Below, piece after piece: positions 1 to 11,296 of a stretch of DNA of 64,000 bases (within the stretch, counting starts at the first letter, position 1; each line of letters starts with the position of its first letter). Source of the DNA: Favolaschia claudopus (Eukaryota; Basidiomycota; Agaricomycetes; Agaricales; Mycenaceae); the NCBI GenBank assembly GCA_037176885.1, contig JAWWNJ010000005.1, positions 1,612,001 to 1,676,000 on the forward strand, given 5' to 3'. The notes under the pieces were generated by a model. That model was given only the letters and a program-made list of their open reading frames with translations. It had not been told where the DNA came from and ran no database searches. A program made the position numbers and the translations under genes.

Positions 1-796
1 TTCTTGTATATACTCCTTCGGTCTTTAGGTCGAGAGGAGTCTGAGACTGAAGGATAACATAACATCCTTGTCGTTTTGCACCATCGCCGGTGATAGGCAT
101 ATCGATCTTCGTCGGAAAGAAGACTCAAGCTAGACAGAGCGAACAGTAAGCGCGAGCCACTACTCGTGCTCATTCAATTGCACCGAGTCAGACTTTTGGA
201 CCTTGGTGCTGTCCCCTCAGAGGGGACTTGCGATCCAATGGTGGCATCAATCGTAAAGCTTGTGAAGAAAATAAAGCGCAGCCTGCAGGGACCGGGGCAA
301 AGGTAGTCGTCGTCGTCGTTGTGGCGGACAGATCTTGTTACGGATCAGGACTCCAGGAGACCGATAGCGCATCAGATGCGAATGATCTCGGTCTTTTCGC
401 TCCGATACCTTGCTCCTGCCGCTCTATCGTCAACTCTCCGCCGACATGACGCTAAACCTGTGATAACGGCCGTTTACAAGACCATGCCAAGGGGACTCGG
501 AGTCTGACTTTTGGGCGGAAGGATCTTCCGACTGGAACGCCGGCTTGCAGCGCATGAAGGAGACGAGCACTTTGATTAATTGTGAAAAATTCAGAGACTC
601 ACGGTGGACGCTGCTCTCGTGGATCTCGGAGGCTCGAAGGCGGTGGGCATGAGTGCGCAATGAAGTCCAAGGATGGACAATGACTGAGAAGAAAGTAAGG
701 TTCCTCCTGCTCAACCCCAGCGCGGTTCCTAATGGACCTGATCTCGTCGTATGGAAGAATTAACCCAACCGTTATCTACAGCGTTGTGAAAGGGAA

Positions 797-935
797 TGTG
801 TGTCTCTACGGTGTAGTGGTAGAAGTTGTGTTGGACGTCGAACCCTCGTGACGTCGCACGCTCGGATCGAGACCAGGGGTCGCCAGCTGTCCACTATTCC
901 TACCTGCTCAGCTGAAGTTAGTTTTCTTTTTTTTT
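797..935 (+). repeat. Short dispersed repeat, copy 1 (SINE-like?)
   Basis: The core reads GTTGTGTTGGACGTCGAACC, continues with CTCGTGACGTCG, and is followed about 60 bp later by a T-run and GGCGTCGAG. The upstream GTGTAGTGGTAG resembles a tRNA A box, and GTCGAACCCTC resembles a B box. Three similar copies lie at 965, 5035 and 5355. A Pol III-derived SINE is a guess from these boxes. The element ends are not sharply defined. Confidence 0.5.
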
Positions 936-964
936 GGCGTCGAGATGCTCGTACTGTGCCCGTT

Positions 965-1085
965 GCATAGTATATATTGGTACAAGTTGTGTTTGATGCT
1001 GAGACCGCCTGACGTTGGCGCCGATCGAGCCGCATTGCGACTGTCCATTATCCACTAAGATTTTTTTTCCTTCGGCGTCCAGTTT
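965..1085 (+). repeat. Short dispersed repeat, copy 2
   Basis: Diverged copy of the repeat at 797. The core is GTTGTGTTTGATGCTGAGAC, followed by GACTGTCCATTATCC, a T-run and CGGCGTCCAG. The order of blocks is the same as in copy 1, only about 150 bp away, which suggests a local duplication or nested insertion. Confidence 0.45.
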
Positions 1086-1370
1086 CGAATCGCTGTTGCC
1101 GTCGTTCCGATCGTCTATAGTGCTTGCTCATTGATTTTTTTTCCTATTCAAGACAATGAAACGGGTCAGCCATCCAAAAAAAACATCAACATGCTGCTTC
1201 AATATTTAATACTCTACAAGGTTGCTAGTGCTACACTGAAACTGTTATCAAATACACTTTGTTATCAATGGACCCTCGTTTCAATAGTACACGCTCTCTC
1301 GTGAACATGCGTCGCAGCACCTCTTGCCACTCGCGGCGTCCCGCCCTCTCTCTCACCCCACCCTTCACCT

Positions 1371-4343
1371 TCACGATTTCCCGATCGCGGTGGCAGCATC
1401 CCCTTCACCCTCAACAAGCTTGTTTGCGACACCCTCGGCCTGAGCATCTGCCTTCGGGGGCGGGTCAATCGCCGGCGGCAGCGGTATCCCTGCGAGCATG
1501 GGCTCCTGGAGCAGGAAGAATGGGTCGAGGAGGGGAGTATGCCATGCGGTAGGTTCGGGATCTCCCAGGGCGGGAACCGGAAACTTGAAGTCGAAGTTTG
1601 ACGCTTTCGGTACTAGCGGGTTCGTTGTCGGCGCGGATTGCGGTTGGTCTTGAATCTACAGGATGAAAGTCAGGCAAACAATTACGCGTTATTGACAGCA
1701 CACAAACATTCAATGATTGAAGAGCCTGGCGTGGCCGTTTCATTGGCGGAGGCGAGTCAGAACCTGTAAAATATTGAGTCGTCGTAGCACTCGCGCGACA
1801 TATGAATGTACGTTTGAATCGTTTCCTCTTGCCGCCATCATCGTCATCCTCTCGAACACGCCGCTCGAGTGTCTGCGCCTTTCTTGCCGCGTCCTCCGCC
1901 ACACGCACGCTTCAAATTTGGGATGAGCGCTGGGAACGTCAATTGAAACAACAGTATACTCACGGCTTGTAACTAAGAGCAGCCGCGATGGCGCCTCTGA
2001 GAATGGGACGGAAGGTCTCGCGCACCCAGTCCTTGAGTACGAGGCGCGACTGGGAGATGAGGACAGCAGCGCAGACGATCTCGAAGGTGTTGCCGGGGTA
2101 TTTCGGTAGCTCCTTGCTCTTGAGCTTAAAGAATCCGCGACTTCTCAAAAAATGTAAGAACGTCGCATTCGATTGTATGGGACCGCTCAATGCCTGAAGA
2201 AATCCATGTTCAGAGATATCTAATAACGGAAGAAAGCCCTACTTTGAATATTGCCGTGTGTCGGGCTTTCGGGACCAAAGTGCTGAGGAACTCGAGTAAC
2301 AACTCCGCGAACACCACTTTGACAGCCGCATCCCCGTGCGTCTCAAGGGGGTCGCGCCCTGCAATCGGACCACGAACCACACTCCAGAGGTGAGTCGATA
2401 CATCCGGAAATCCTGGGAGAGCATTGAATTCTGCCTCGAAAGGTGTGACCAAAATGACGTTCTGGAGGTACGTCTCGTACTTGGTCGGATCAGGCGCTTC
2501 AAGTTGGGGACACATCAACAAACGGGTTGGAGATATGAACACTTCCGAAAGTTCATACCGTCTTCCGCCTCCTCCTCCATTTGCGGCTTCTGAGCTGTCT
2601 CTTCTGCGTGACCGTCCTTAAGCTCACCACTGTCCCCCGCGTCCTCCTTCTGCTTGTCAGCACCGTCAAGCTCCGTCCCCGATGGTTCTGGTGCGCACAT
2701 TCAACGATTTGGAACGAAACGGGACAGAACCGCATACGTACCGCCTGATACTTGTACATGTCCTGGTCCGGTCTTGATCTCCGACAAATTCTCCGAGTCA
2801 TCAAAGCCCACTGAGCCTCAATTCTACTATTGAGAGAAAGAAGGACACTTTTTGACAGGCCCTCGTACCTTGAGTTTCTGCCCAAGATGTTGGATTCGAG
2901 TAGATTTTCGTGTGCAATGACATACCTCTGAGTCCACTGGTTTTTGACGTTAGAGTATTGCTGAGAATGGACTCAGACTTGTAGCCACTGGCTGCCGAGT
3001 CTGACGCTGTATATAAATCCTCTCGTCAAGACTTCAACGTAAACGGTGTTTATTATGGTGCTATACCTTGGGCACCCTCGTCAGCCGCAGCGTCTAACTC
3101 CGGCACAGTGAAGTCGAGGTTGGATGTGAGATCTGAAGGTAAACAATAGTGTCAGTGTCGGAAATCTATCCTGGCAAGTGGACACGTCACCCGACAATGT
3201 AGCATATGCTTTGAACTTTTTCATATCTGGTTTCGATACCGGCGACGCGTGCGTGGCGTCCGATGTAGTGGCAAATGGGGGCTCTTGATCAGAGTGACGC
3301 GGACGCTTCATGCTGGCGCCATTACTGTATATATGAGTGACGGGAATATTCTGATCCAACAAAGATCTCACCGTTTCTCTGTTTCAGAGGCGTGTATTAG
3401 GTCGGCTAATATAGTGATCTTGTCTTTTCGTTTCCTTAGATCTCGTGGGGGTAATATTGATGGCATTCTGCGCGTGTGTCACATTAGAAAGGAGATAGAG
3501 TTTGCACGCGATATGAAGATATTTACTCGCTGGCGCGGGCGCAGATATCCTGGAGCACAGTGTCTAGCGTCGTTTCGAAAAAGTGCTCCTGGATAGAAAG
3601 CTCTGATAATGCGCCCACCAGCGCGTACCAAGAGTCAGGTTCGGCGAGCTCGAGGTCGCCGAGATCCGGTTTCTTGTATTTGTTGAACATAACTGCTAAG
3701 CTTGCGCGGGAGGTGAGCGCAGAGCGTAGGGTCTGTTAAGAGACGGTGAGACGTCACAGTGGGACAGGTTCACAGATGATCTTACCGTTAGGGAAGCTTT
3801 AGTTAACATATGCGAGGGAAGCCTCCAGTAGAGCCGACTGACAACCTCATATAGCGTGTATGCGTTCCCGAGGTAGACGAGTCGTTCCACTTCTCCGCTG
3901 CCTCCGTGTGCGCTACGAACGATTCGAATGGCAGATTGCGGGAATTCTCCACGCGGTCCAAGACGGTGGAGAGCAAGATGGGCCTCGCTCTTGAGGACGG
4001 CGAGTAGCTCGGCAACAGTTGTGGAAGCAGGAATATCGGCGGGGGCGGCGGGAGATATGCGCTCTATCAGAGATTTTTTCGGAACCCGGGACTTGGTCTT
4101 GCTCTTCGGCAGCTGAGCGTTCTTTGAGTGCGATGTATGAGCGGGGTCGGGATGTGAGTTGCTGAGCGCGGTGATGTTGAGCTGAGGAGGGCTGTGGGCA
4201 AATGAGTTGGGCGTGGAGCGTTCGGCAAACGCTCGCTGTTGCGGGGTCATTCCAAGTTCGGGTGCCAGCGCCACAGTGGATGGAAGTGAGGGTGAGGTGG
4301 AGGCGGCTGGCGTGGGCTCGCCTGCTTGGACTGGCGGTGCCAT
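1371..4343 (-). CDS. Divergent RNase III-fold protein, multi-exon
   Basis: Starts with MAPPVQAGEPTPAAS at 4343 and ends at a TGA at 1371-1373. A low-complexity N-terminus leads to a segment like an RNase III domain: RLVYLGNAYTLYEVVSRL, then LRSALTSRASLA and SWYALVGAL. These match the family blocks RLEFLGD, LRSALV and DTFEALIGA, but the catalytic Glu, Asp and Glu are V, N and Y here. After an acidic linker a second block (LETHGDAAVKVVFAELLL, then NTFEIVCAAVL) keeps E, D and E but has N for the first Asp of the last motif. The tail is basic, then Pro-rich. Introns of 50-80 bp splice cleanly from about 3310 down to 1371. The junction between the 3530 exon and the 3310 exon is not resolved, so two adjacent genes are possible. 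The family assignment is by eye. The role is unknown, possibly RNA binding or dimerisation rather than cleavage. Confidence 0.6.
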
Positions 4344-5034
4344 TGGAAAGGCTCTAGAAGTGAAAGAAAAAGGAGAGAGGGTTTAATGCTGGGTTGGTGA
4401 CGCGCGCGTCGACCAAACAACGTAAATCGCCGATCGCGCAAACTGACGATATCAGCACTGATTCAACTAGAGCTGGGGTTATTACCTCTTGTGCATCTCC
4501 TCTCATTTTCAAAGACAGATACTAGCGCTGTCAGGGTTTGCTTTGGTGCTGAATTCATGATTTTATGTATCTGCAGCGTCGCCTGCTTTGACTAGGCAGG
4601 GCTGATGGGAAGTCTGCGCTGGGTGCCAGACACAGAGTTCCAGCATCTGTACAATACGGTGCTGGTAACCTGCAAAAACTATGAGACCGGTGAAGTCGAT
4701 GAAAATTTAATTGAGCTTCATCATACTGGCACAAGCTCCAAGAATGACTCGGAGGTCGAGCAACAGAACTCGGGTTGAATCTTTGAGACATCTGATACTA
4801 GAAAGCTTGAAAGTTTGCGTCTGGACCGATGCATCTGCGTAGTACTTACTACCGCAAGAGAGAGACTCGGATGAAGGGAGCTACTAGATTTTACCAAGCA
4901 TATGATCCGGTTCAACTTGTTCTCACGACTCAAGTCTCACGATCACGAAAACTCCACACAGGTGAGTTTAGCTCAAGTTCAGCTGCAGGCTGGACTACTG
5001 AACAATATGAGCATAAGGAGAATGTAAGTGTCCA

Positions 5035-5160
5035 CTCATTAGTGAACTGGTAGGGTTGTGTTTGATGTCGAATCCTCGTGACGCCGTCGTGTTCGGCGGA
5101 TCGAAACTCCGGCTTCGCAAACTTTCTACGGCTTCAACTTTTTTTATTTGTTTTTGGCTG
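5035..5160 (+). repeat. Short dispersed repeat, copy 3
   Basis: Core GTTGTGTTTGATGTCGAATC followed by CTCGTGACGCCGTCG, then GGATCGAAACTCC and a long T-rich tract near 5140. Same block order as the copies at 797 and 965. Confidence 0.5.
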
Positions 5161-5354
5161 GGACCCGGATGTCGTGTATGAGATTGCGAAAACTTCACAT
5201 TAGGCCGTCTACAATTTCTTTGACCAGCTGCGACGCCCCAAAACGGATTCGTAATCTTGATTAAGACAAGTTCAGTTCGAAGAAATAATACGACCGACCC
5301 GTCATCCAGGTCCATACACCGATATCAGTGTTGAACACCGGACTCTTGTCCTTG

Positions 5355-5475
5355 TCTGGTGTTGTGGTAGAAGACGGTAGAAGGTGTGTTGGATGTCGAA
5401 CCCTCGTGAAGTCAGCCGTGCCAGTGGTCGGCAACTGTACACCACTACCGATCTTTTTTTGCGTCGAACCTGAGT
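5355..5475 (+). repeat. Short dispersed repeat, copy 4
   Basis: TTGTGGTAGAAG precedes the core GTGTTGGATGTCGAACCCTC and GTGAAGTCAGCC. GGTCGGCAACTGTACACCACTA, a T-run and GCGTCGAACC follow. It matches copy 1 best (TAGTGGTAGAAG, GTCGAACCCTCGTGA, GGTCGCCAGCTGTCCACTA). Confidence 0.5.
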
Positions 5476-5691
5476 TCCAAAATCCGTTTTATTGCTTTCG
5501 ATTTCTTTCGTCCTTTCCCAAAATCCATCAACTACCTTTCCTTGGTCTCCTGAGAAGAAGACTGCGTAGAAACAATTGGAAGCAGTTCCAGTATATAATA
5601 TGAACATTGTTTACATCAAGTCTATGTCAAGTGTACATTGAATGAGTGGGGGTTCCCAGTCTCAGTACTAGAACAGGCCAACGCACCAGTC

Positions 5692-6762
5692 TTAGTCGAC
5701 CTCTTCAGGATATTCACCCCCGATGTCTTGAGCTTCTTGCATAGATATGTTGGAGATCATCGGAAAGGCTGAACGATAATCTGTCAGTGAGAAAGCTGAA
5801 TCATTTTCGTACGTTATGCACAGTCCCTCTAATTTGCATGAGGATCTGGAAATAAATGATAGAAGCGTAGTAATAGGATGCGGTCCGAGAAGGAGTTCTC
5901 TGCATTCCAAGCAGAGAAGAGCAGGAGTAACCAATTGCCAGATAATCAAGCGTTGGGTGAGCGCCTTTCCCTGACCATTTAACACAAGCGAGTGCAACTC
6001 TGGAAGGGTGACTTCATTGACAGGTTCGTCGACACCTTCATTTAACAAGATTAGCGCCAACCGACATCGAACTAAGTTCGAGGTCTGCTGCAGAATGGGC
6101 ATGCACTCGGGTGGGGAGATCGCTTCCAGCGTCAACGAAGTCAGCTGCGTCCACGGCAATTCGACATGCTTGAGAGCATGACCACCAAGGAGGGCCGAGC
6201 GAAGGAGAGGCGCATGACCGACTGTGATGATGCTTGGTCCAAGTAAACCAGACTCCAGATACACCCTGAGATGACGGAGCAGAGGCATCGGGCCGCTGAA
6301 TAGACGCATGTTTGGTCTCACGACATCGTATTCAAAGTATTCCCAGCGGTCTCGCTGGGCAGCTATGGCAGAGTATACCGCAGGTGGACAGTCTGGTTTT
6401 TCCCCGTTCGCGTTGACGATTTGGATGGAAAGCGGGCAGGAACAGGAACGACTGATCCATGTTTCGGTCAAGACGCATTGGCGATGCATCATCGCAACAT
6501 TATCCGAGGCTGAAGACGTATGATCTGGACCAATGATCGCCCACAGCTGTGGGGTAGAGAGCGCTATCTGTCGCCATTTCGAGCAGATGTGCGTGAGTAG
6601 AGTTGGGGATCCCGGGCCAGCGAAAGTAGGCCAATTTGGGTGGGTTGGCAAGGCGTGGACAAAGATGAGAGAAATGATTTCGTTGGGCAATGAGAGAACG
6701 GGATATATGTAGGCGTCGAGCCGCTGCTGTACCAGCGTCTTTTGACGACGTAATTCGGTCAT
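5692..6762 (-). CDS. F-box protein
   Basis: Single open frame of 356 residues. After a basic start (MTELRRQKTLVQQRLDAY), residues about 19-75 hold an F-box of the common basidiomycete type: VLSLPNEIISLIFVHALP, then ICSKWRQIALSTPQLWAII. The rest is leucine-rich with weak repeats (LRHLRVYLESG, LTSLTLEAIS, LPELHSLVLNG), as usual for the substrate-binding half. It would act as the substrate adaptor of an SCF ubiquitin ligase. The target is unknown, and such genes are expanded in mushroom genomes. A MITE sits 14 bp upstream of the ATG, with its target duplication in between, so the promoter or 5' UTR is altered. No intron is needed. Confidence 0.85.
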   Translation of the reverse strand: MTELRRQKTLVQQRLDAYIYPVLSLPNEIISLIFVHALPTHPNWPTFAGPGSPTLLTHICSKWRQIALSTPQLWAIIGPDHTSSASDNVAMMHRQCVLTETWISRSCSCPLSIQIVNANGEKPDCPPAVYSAIAAQRDRWEYFEYDVVRPNMRLFSGPMPLLRHLRVYLESGLLGPSIITVGHAPLLRSALLGGHALKHVELPWTQLTSLTLEAISPPECMPILQQTSNLVRCRLALILLNEGVDEPVNEVTLPELHSLVLNGQGKALTQRLIIWQLVTPALLCLECRELLLGPHPITTLLSFISRSSCKLEGLCITYENDSAFSLTDYRSAFPMISNISMQEAQDIGGEYPEEVD

Positions 6763-6776
6763 GCGAAGGGCTAGTT

Positions 6777-7295
6777 TAGGGTGGCGGGAAATAGGTCAGC
6801 GGCCTGGTTGACGTGGGTAAAATACATCAGGACCCCGCAGGGGTCCTATTCGACTTGTTTTACCCAAGTAAATTAGCGTCAAATAGACGGGGTCCGGGGC
6901 GGAGCCCCGGAGGAAATTTTGCTATTTTACCCTGGTCAAATAGGCCAAGAACGCTATTTTACTATGCTAATTTGCACTATTTGACCGGTCAATTTGCCCC
7001 CAAAATCAACCCTCACAATAGACCACGAAAAAAGTGTCGTCACAGCACACCTGACCGTGACGTACGCCGGGTGCATTGCCTTAATTGTACGACCCAAGTG
7101 TGACCGCGATCCTACCGTTGTTTTCGCGGAACAAGTCCTCTGAATCCCAGTGTATTGCGTCCTGGCTATTTGACTCTAGTTGACCCTAATTGACGTGCTA
7201 TTTTTTCCCCTCCCAACCCTCCCGGTAAATTAGCCGCTAATTAACCGGGTAAATTTGCACATGTAAATTTCAGAGGCCTATTTCCCGCCACCCTA
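6777..7295. mobile_element. hAT-type MITE (519 bp)
   Basis: Perfect 19-bp terminal inverted repeats, TAGGGTGGCGGGAAATAGG at 6777-6795 and its reverse complement at 7277-7295. A perfect 8-bp target duplication GGCTAGTT flanks the element (6769-6776 and 7296-7303). The TAGGG start and 8-bp duplication are hallmarks of the hAT superfamily. No transposase frame is present. The interior has many short TAAATT/ATTTGAC-like motifs and a palindrome near 6890-6910 (GGGGTCCGGGGCGGAGCCCC). Confidence 0.93.
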
Positions 7296-7303
7296 GGCTA
7301 GTT

Positions 7304-7746
7304 GACCGATTTCTGCGTCCGTCGGTCTGCCTCCAGGTCCCTTCGCATGAGAAATAGATGGAGTTTACCGTCACTGACTAGTGGGAGCGAAGACAGACAG
7401 ATGGCGGCAGGAAATTGCCAGCCAGAGCAAAAGTGAGAGTGGTTACAAAATGGGAGTGGCAAGTTGGTGGCAAGCAGAAATTTCAAATGGTCACACTTTC
7501 GTCACACTCGTCTTTGCCTTCTACCAGACTACCACCACCATCGCAAAATACAGAACAAAATGCCTGTAGCGTAGGACTCAGGCTTGACCTTCAATAGTTG
7601 CCCTGGGGCTGATAAATCCACTTTTCAACTTCCAAGTATGCAAGCTGTTCGCATCCCCGCGACTCGGTCATCACTTTCAAATTCAGAGGCGCCCATCGCA
7701 TCATGATGAAGCCAAGCTTGTGGACGCCATCTCACACGGCTATTCA
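7304..7746. other. Intergenic between MITE and GMC gene 1
   Basis: No gene. The segment lies between the divergently transcribed F-box and first GMC genes, so it should contain the promoter of the latter. I see no clear TATA box. Confidence 0.4.
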
Positions 7747-10370
7747 ATGGGACTCGCCTCCTCCAAGTTCTCCTCAAATCCTGCCGCATTCTCCACCGTA
7801 GTCAGCGAGGGGAAGACTGGCTTCGTACCGGAGCGAAAATCTTGGAAAGCGTACGACTATGTCGTCTGTGGAGGCGGTGGGTGTTATTGAAACTCGACAA
7901 AAAGTGCGTGCTCTGATTGTCGTTCTTATAGGCACGGCAGGCTGCGTGCTAGCTTCGCGTCTCAGTGAAGACCCAGCGGTCACCGTACTTTTAATCGAAG
8001 CAGGCGCAAGGTAAGTCTCGTACATCGTCATTCCGCAATAAGCTACCAACATGTTATACTCTAGCCACGAAGGAAATTTCTTGTCCCGCATACCTCTAGC
8101 ATTCACGCAGCTCTTTCCGACAGCAGCGAATTGGAAGTATGAAACCATGTACGTTCCAATCGAGTTCATGTCGTTGGAGTTCTCATTCTCGATGCAGCGC
8201 TCAACCGGGTCTGGGCAACAAGAAGGTTTCGTGGGACAGGGGGAAGATACTCGGTGGCTCAAGGTAAGCACAGACACCGACCTTATCTCGTCACACGCTC
8301 ATTAAGAGACAAAAGCTCCATCAATGCCTCTGTGTATCAGAGATGTGCTCCCGAAAGTATGTCAGAGTTCGATCGTCTTTCTGCATCCTGGCGCTAATCA
8401 GCAACGTTAACTAGATTTCACGGAATGGGAGCGGTCGGGTGCTACAGGCTGGGGCCCTGCTGAAATGACGAAGTACGCACCGTGATCTTTCCGCGACGTA
8501 TTTCTTCTGACTACGGTAACCCAGATATTTCAATAAAGCGGAGAAGTATTCCCCAAATCCAGCCTTTCCCGACATTGACACAGTAATCCACGGGGATTCG
8601 GGGCTCTCCTTCACGCGATATGGGCCATTCGTGGTACGCACCCTCCACCCTCTTTCACACGATCCAGCTAACACCCAATCAGCCAATTGCTGACTCGGTG
8701 ATCGATGCTGCTGTTAAAGTGGGCATACCCAGAATACCGTAGGATTCCTTTCATCGCCCTCGTGAATGAGACACTCAGCGAGTCCAGGAACATGAATGCA
8801 GATAAGGGGCCAGCAGGCGTGTCTAATTTCGCCGGGTCTGTAGACCCTCGCGGAGAGCGTACGTGGTTTCTTTTCACTAGACCTCGACAAGCGCTAACAT
8901 GGCATGTATAGGTTGCTCAGCGGCGACTGGGTACCTTACACCCGATGTCCTTCGCCGGCCTAACTTGACTGTCGCCGTCGAGACACGCGTTACGCGAATC
9001 GTCATGGACAAGGCACAAGCTGGTTCCCCTCGCGCCGTCGGTGTCCTCTTAGCCAAGGATGACGGGCGCGTATTTGCCGTTGGTGCGAACCGCGAGGTTA
9101 TCATCAGTCTCGGGGCTATTGCAACCCCGCAATTGCTCATGCTCTCTGGCATTGGCCCCGCGGACGAGCTGAGGAAGCACGATATCGATGTCGTCTGTCA
9201 CCTCCCCTTCGTAGGGAAAAACTTATTAGATGTCCGTTTGGCCTGAAATCTCTCATTCGTTGCCGCGCTAACGTACTCACTCTAGCACTTCTCTGCCGGA
9301 TCGTTAGTGGTCCGTGCCAAGCCGGGGAAAACTTGGGACCACATCCTCACCCCGCTCGGCGGCATGGTCGGCCTCGCCCACTGGCTCATCCGAGGATCGG
9401 GTCCTATGACGGGTATTGCAGCTCCAGTTGGGATATTCGTTCATTCGGATACCATTGTGTATGCATGAACGCCCTCTCCACACTCTTCAGAACTCTGACA
9501 ATGCTTCGCAGTCCGTCGTCCGCCAATGATTCAAAGGTCATCGACGTCCCAGCCGCCCCGTCCGCTGCCCCTGACATTGAGATTTTCTTTGCCCCGTTGA
9601 TCGTCGTCAACAATGGCTTCACCAAAACGCCGGGGATGAGCGGGCTGACCATCGTAAGTTTTCCTGTGACATGTGCGTCGGAACCTTGTGCTCAGGCTTT
9701 CTTACGCAGGGCTGCATCGCAATTGACCCTCGGAGTCAGGGAACGATTACTTTGGCCAGCAAGAGCATCCTAGACCCACCGGTCATTGACCCAAAGTATA
9801 TCGCACTCTTCGTTAGCTGCCCACACGTACTCATCATCTTCGTGTATAGATACTTCTCGAATGAGCATGACCTACATGTCCTCATTAAGGCGACCCGTCT
9901 TGGCCTCCGAATCGCGCGCGCGGAACCCTTAGCGACTATGCTCGACCTACCCGCAGACTCAGACGATGAATCGACATTCTTTTGGCCTGGGGATGCCAAC
10001 CCCGACACGGTCAGTGTCCTCCGCTTCGGACACGCTGAAACTCATTCATATGTTCGTTAGGTGTCGGACGAAGCTCTCACGGCTTGGATAAAGCGTAACG
10101 GGCAGACTGCATGGCATCCTGTACGTCCATACCCTTCTCATGTATCTGCGCTGCCTTACTGACTGATACGTGCGTTCCAAGACCTCGACCGCGAAGATCG
10201 GCAGCTCACCGGCGACCAGCGTCGTTGACCCGCTGCTGCGTGTTCATGGCGTCGCGGGCTTGCGGGTCGTCGATGCGTCTGTATTCCCCACTTCAGTTGC
10301 TGGTCATCCTTGCGCTGTCGTGATCGCTGTTGCTGAAAAAGCTGCGGACTTGATAAAGGCGGGGTTATGA
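7747..10370 (+). CDS. GMC oxidoreductase, no signal peptide
   Basis: FAD-dependent glucose-methanol-choline family enzyme assembled from about ten exons. The start at 7747 ([10 protein letters not shown]) is the first in-frame ATG before [20 protein letters not shown], the Rossmann motif (GGGTAG). Signature 1 is spliced as [13 protein letters not shown] and signature 2 as [16 protein letters not shown]. The C-terminus has [13 protein letters not shown] and, downstream, [20 protein letters not shown], giving both expected active-site histidines. Likely an alcohol or related oxidase/dehydrogenase. The substrate cannot be read from sequence, and no secretion signal is visible, unlike the neighbour at 11297. 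Introns are short with GT-AG ends. The 3' end is a TGA at 10368. Confidence 0.85.
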
Positions 10371-11296
10371 GCTCGAATGTCTCGCTTCATCGACCACACG
10401 ACAGTGTTCCAGATGGGATACTGTTTTAGCCCATCATATACCGCAGGCCCCACTTTCGAAAGTTGGGTTTCCTAATTCAGATTTGTCGCTTGGCCGTAAG
10501 ACTTTGCGACTCTAAGAAACGGGAAAAGAGTACGAGTGAGGCAGCAGCGACTTCATGGTGACTCGTCGCATACTCCGAGACCAAATGGTGAGGTTCGGGG
10601 TTGGGTGGGTCGAAAATGGGCAAACGGCAAGATACGATGGATTGATGCCGACATTCGGACATGGGCACCATTGGATTCGCGAGATATAGACAAAGATATA
10701 GACAAAGAAATTGAAAACATAGAATGAACCGCGCAGGGATCTCACATTCGGAGTCCTTCCAATATCATCAGTGAAGTGCATGAACATGAGTTGGGGTTTT
10801 ATAGCAGATCTCAGCCTGAGCTTGAGATCAATTCATCGTGATCCCCATCATCCTACAACTGAGTCGTTCTCTACCTCCGTGACCCAAGTGTAAACAAAGG
10901 CGCGATGACTGGGACATCGTCGAGCTCGTGAATATAGTGTCAATGCGACAACATAAAGTACTCTTGGCAGTCCGGGTGTGGGACGTCCGACTCGACGTTC
11001 TCAATGGTTCTCGCGGCTGACGACTCTCGGACTGACCCACTCCTGCCCGGTACTCCTGGTCGATTCCGAACCCACCGATATTTACTTGGCTGGGGTCTTA
11101 GTGGTCGACGATTCTCAGCTCGTGATTTTCGCACAAGCTCAAGACGATTCAATGCTGTTGAATGCTCCATTCGTGTTTCCCGAACCGTGCTGTGTAACGC
11201 TACCTACCTACCTACCTATCCGGACGCCTGGGCTTATAAAGAAGATGCTTCAAGCTTGTTTTTCTTCATAACTTTTCTCAACTTGAACCTGCTTCA
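10371..11296. other. Intergenic; promoter of GMC gene 2
   Basis: No gene supported. Near its right end lie a short TACC repeat (four units, 11201-11216) and a TATA box (see next entry). Confidence 0.5.
11235..11240 (+). promoter_or_regulatory. TATA box of GMC gene 2
   Basis: TATAAA lies 57 bp before the ATG at 11297, just downstream of the TACC repeat. Position and match are good, but no transcript start is known. Confidence 0.55.

Larger units (their letters stand above)
1..1370. other. Non-coding stretch with two repeat copies
   Basis: I see no convincing gene here. The open frames are short, overlap on both strands and have no recognisable domain. The stretch holds two copies of a short dispersed repeat (entered separately) and several T-runs. 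It lies beyond the 3' end of the RNase III-like gene on the minus strand. Confidence 0.5.
4344..5691. other. Intergenic, upstream of the RNase III-like gene
   Basis: No gene is supported. The region must hold the promoter of the minus-strand RNase III-like gene (just above 4343) and the 3' end of the F-box gene (below 5692). Two copies of the dispersed repeat occupy the middle. Confidence 0.5.

Noticed and set aside
797..860. A functional tRNA gene
   Set aside because: A- and B-box-like motifs are present, but no acceptor or anticodon stem can be folded, and the box spacing is too short.
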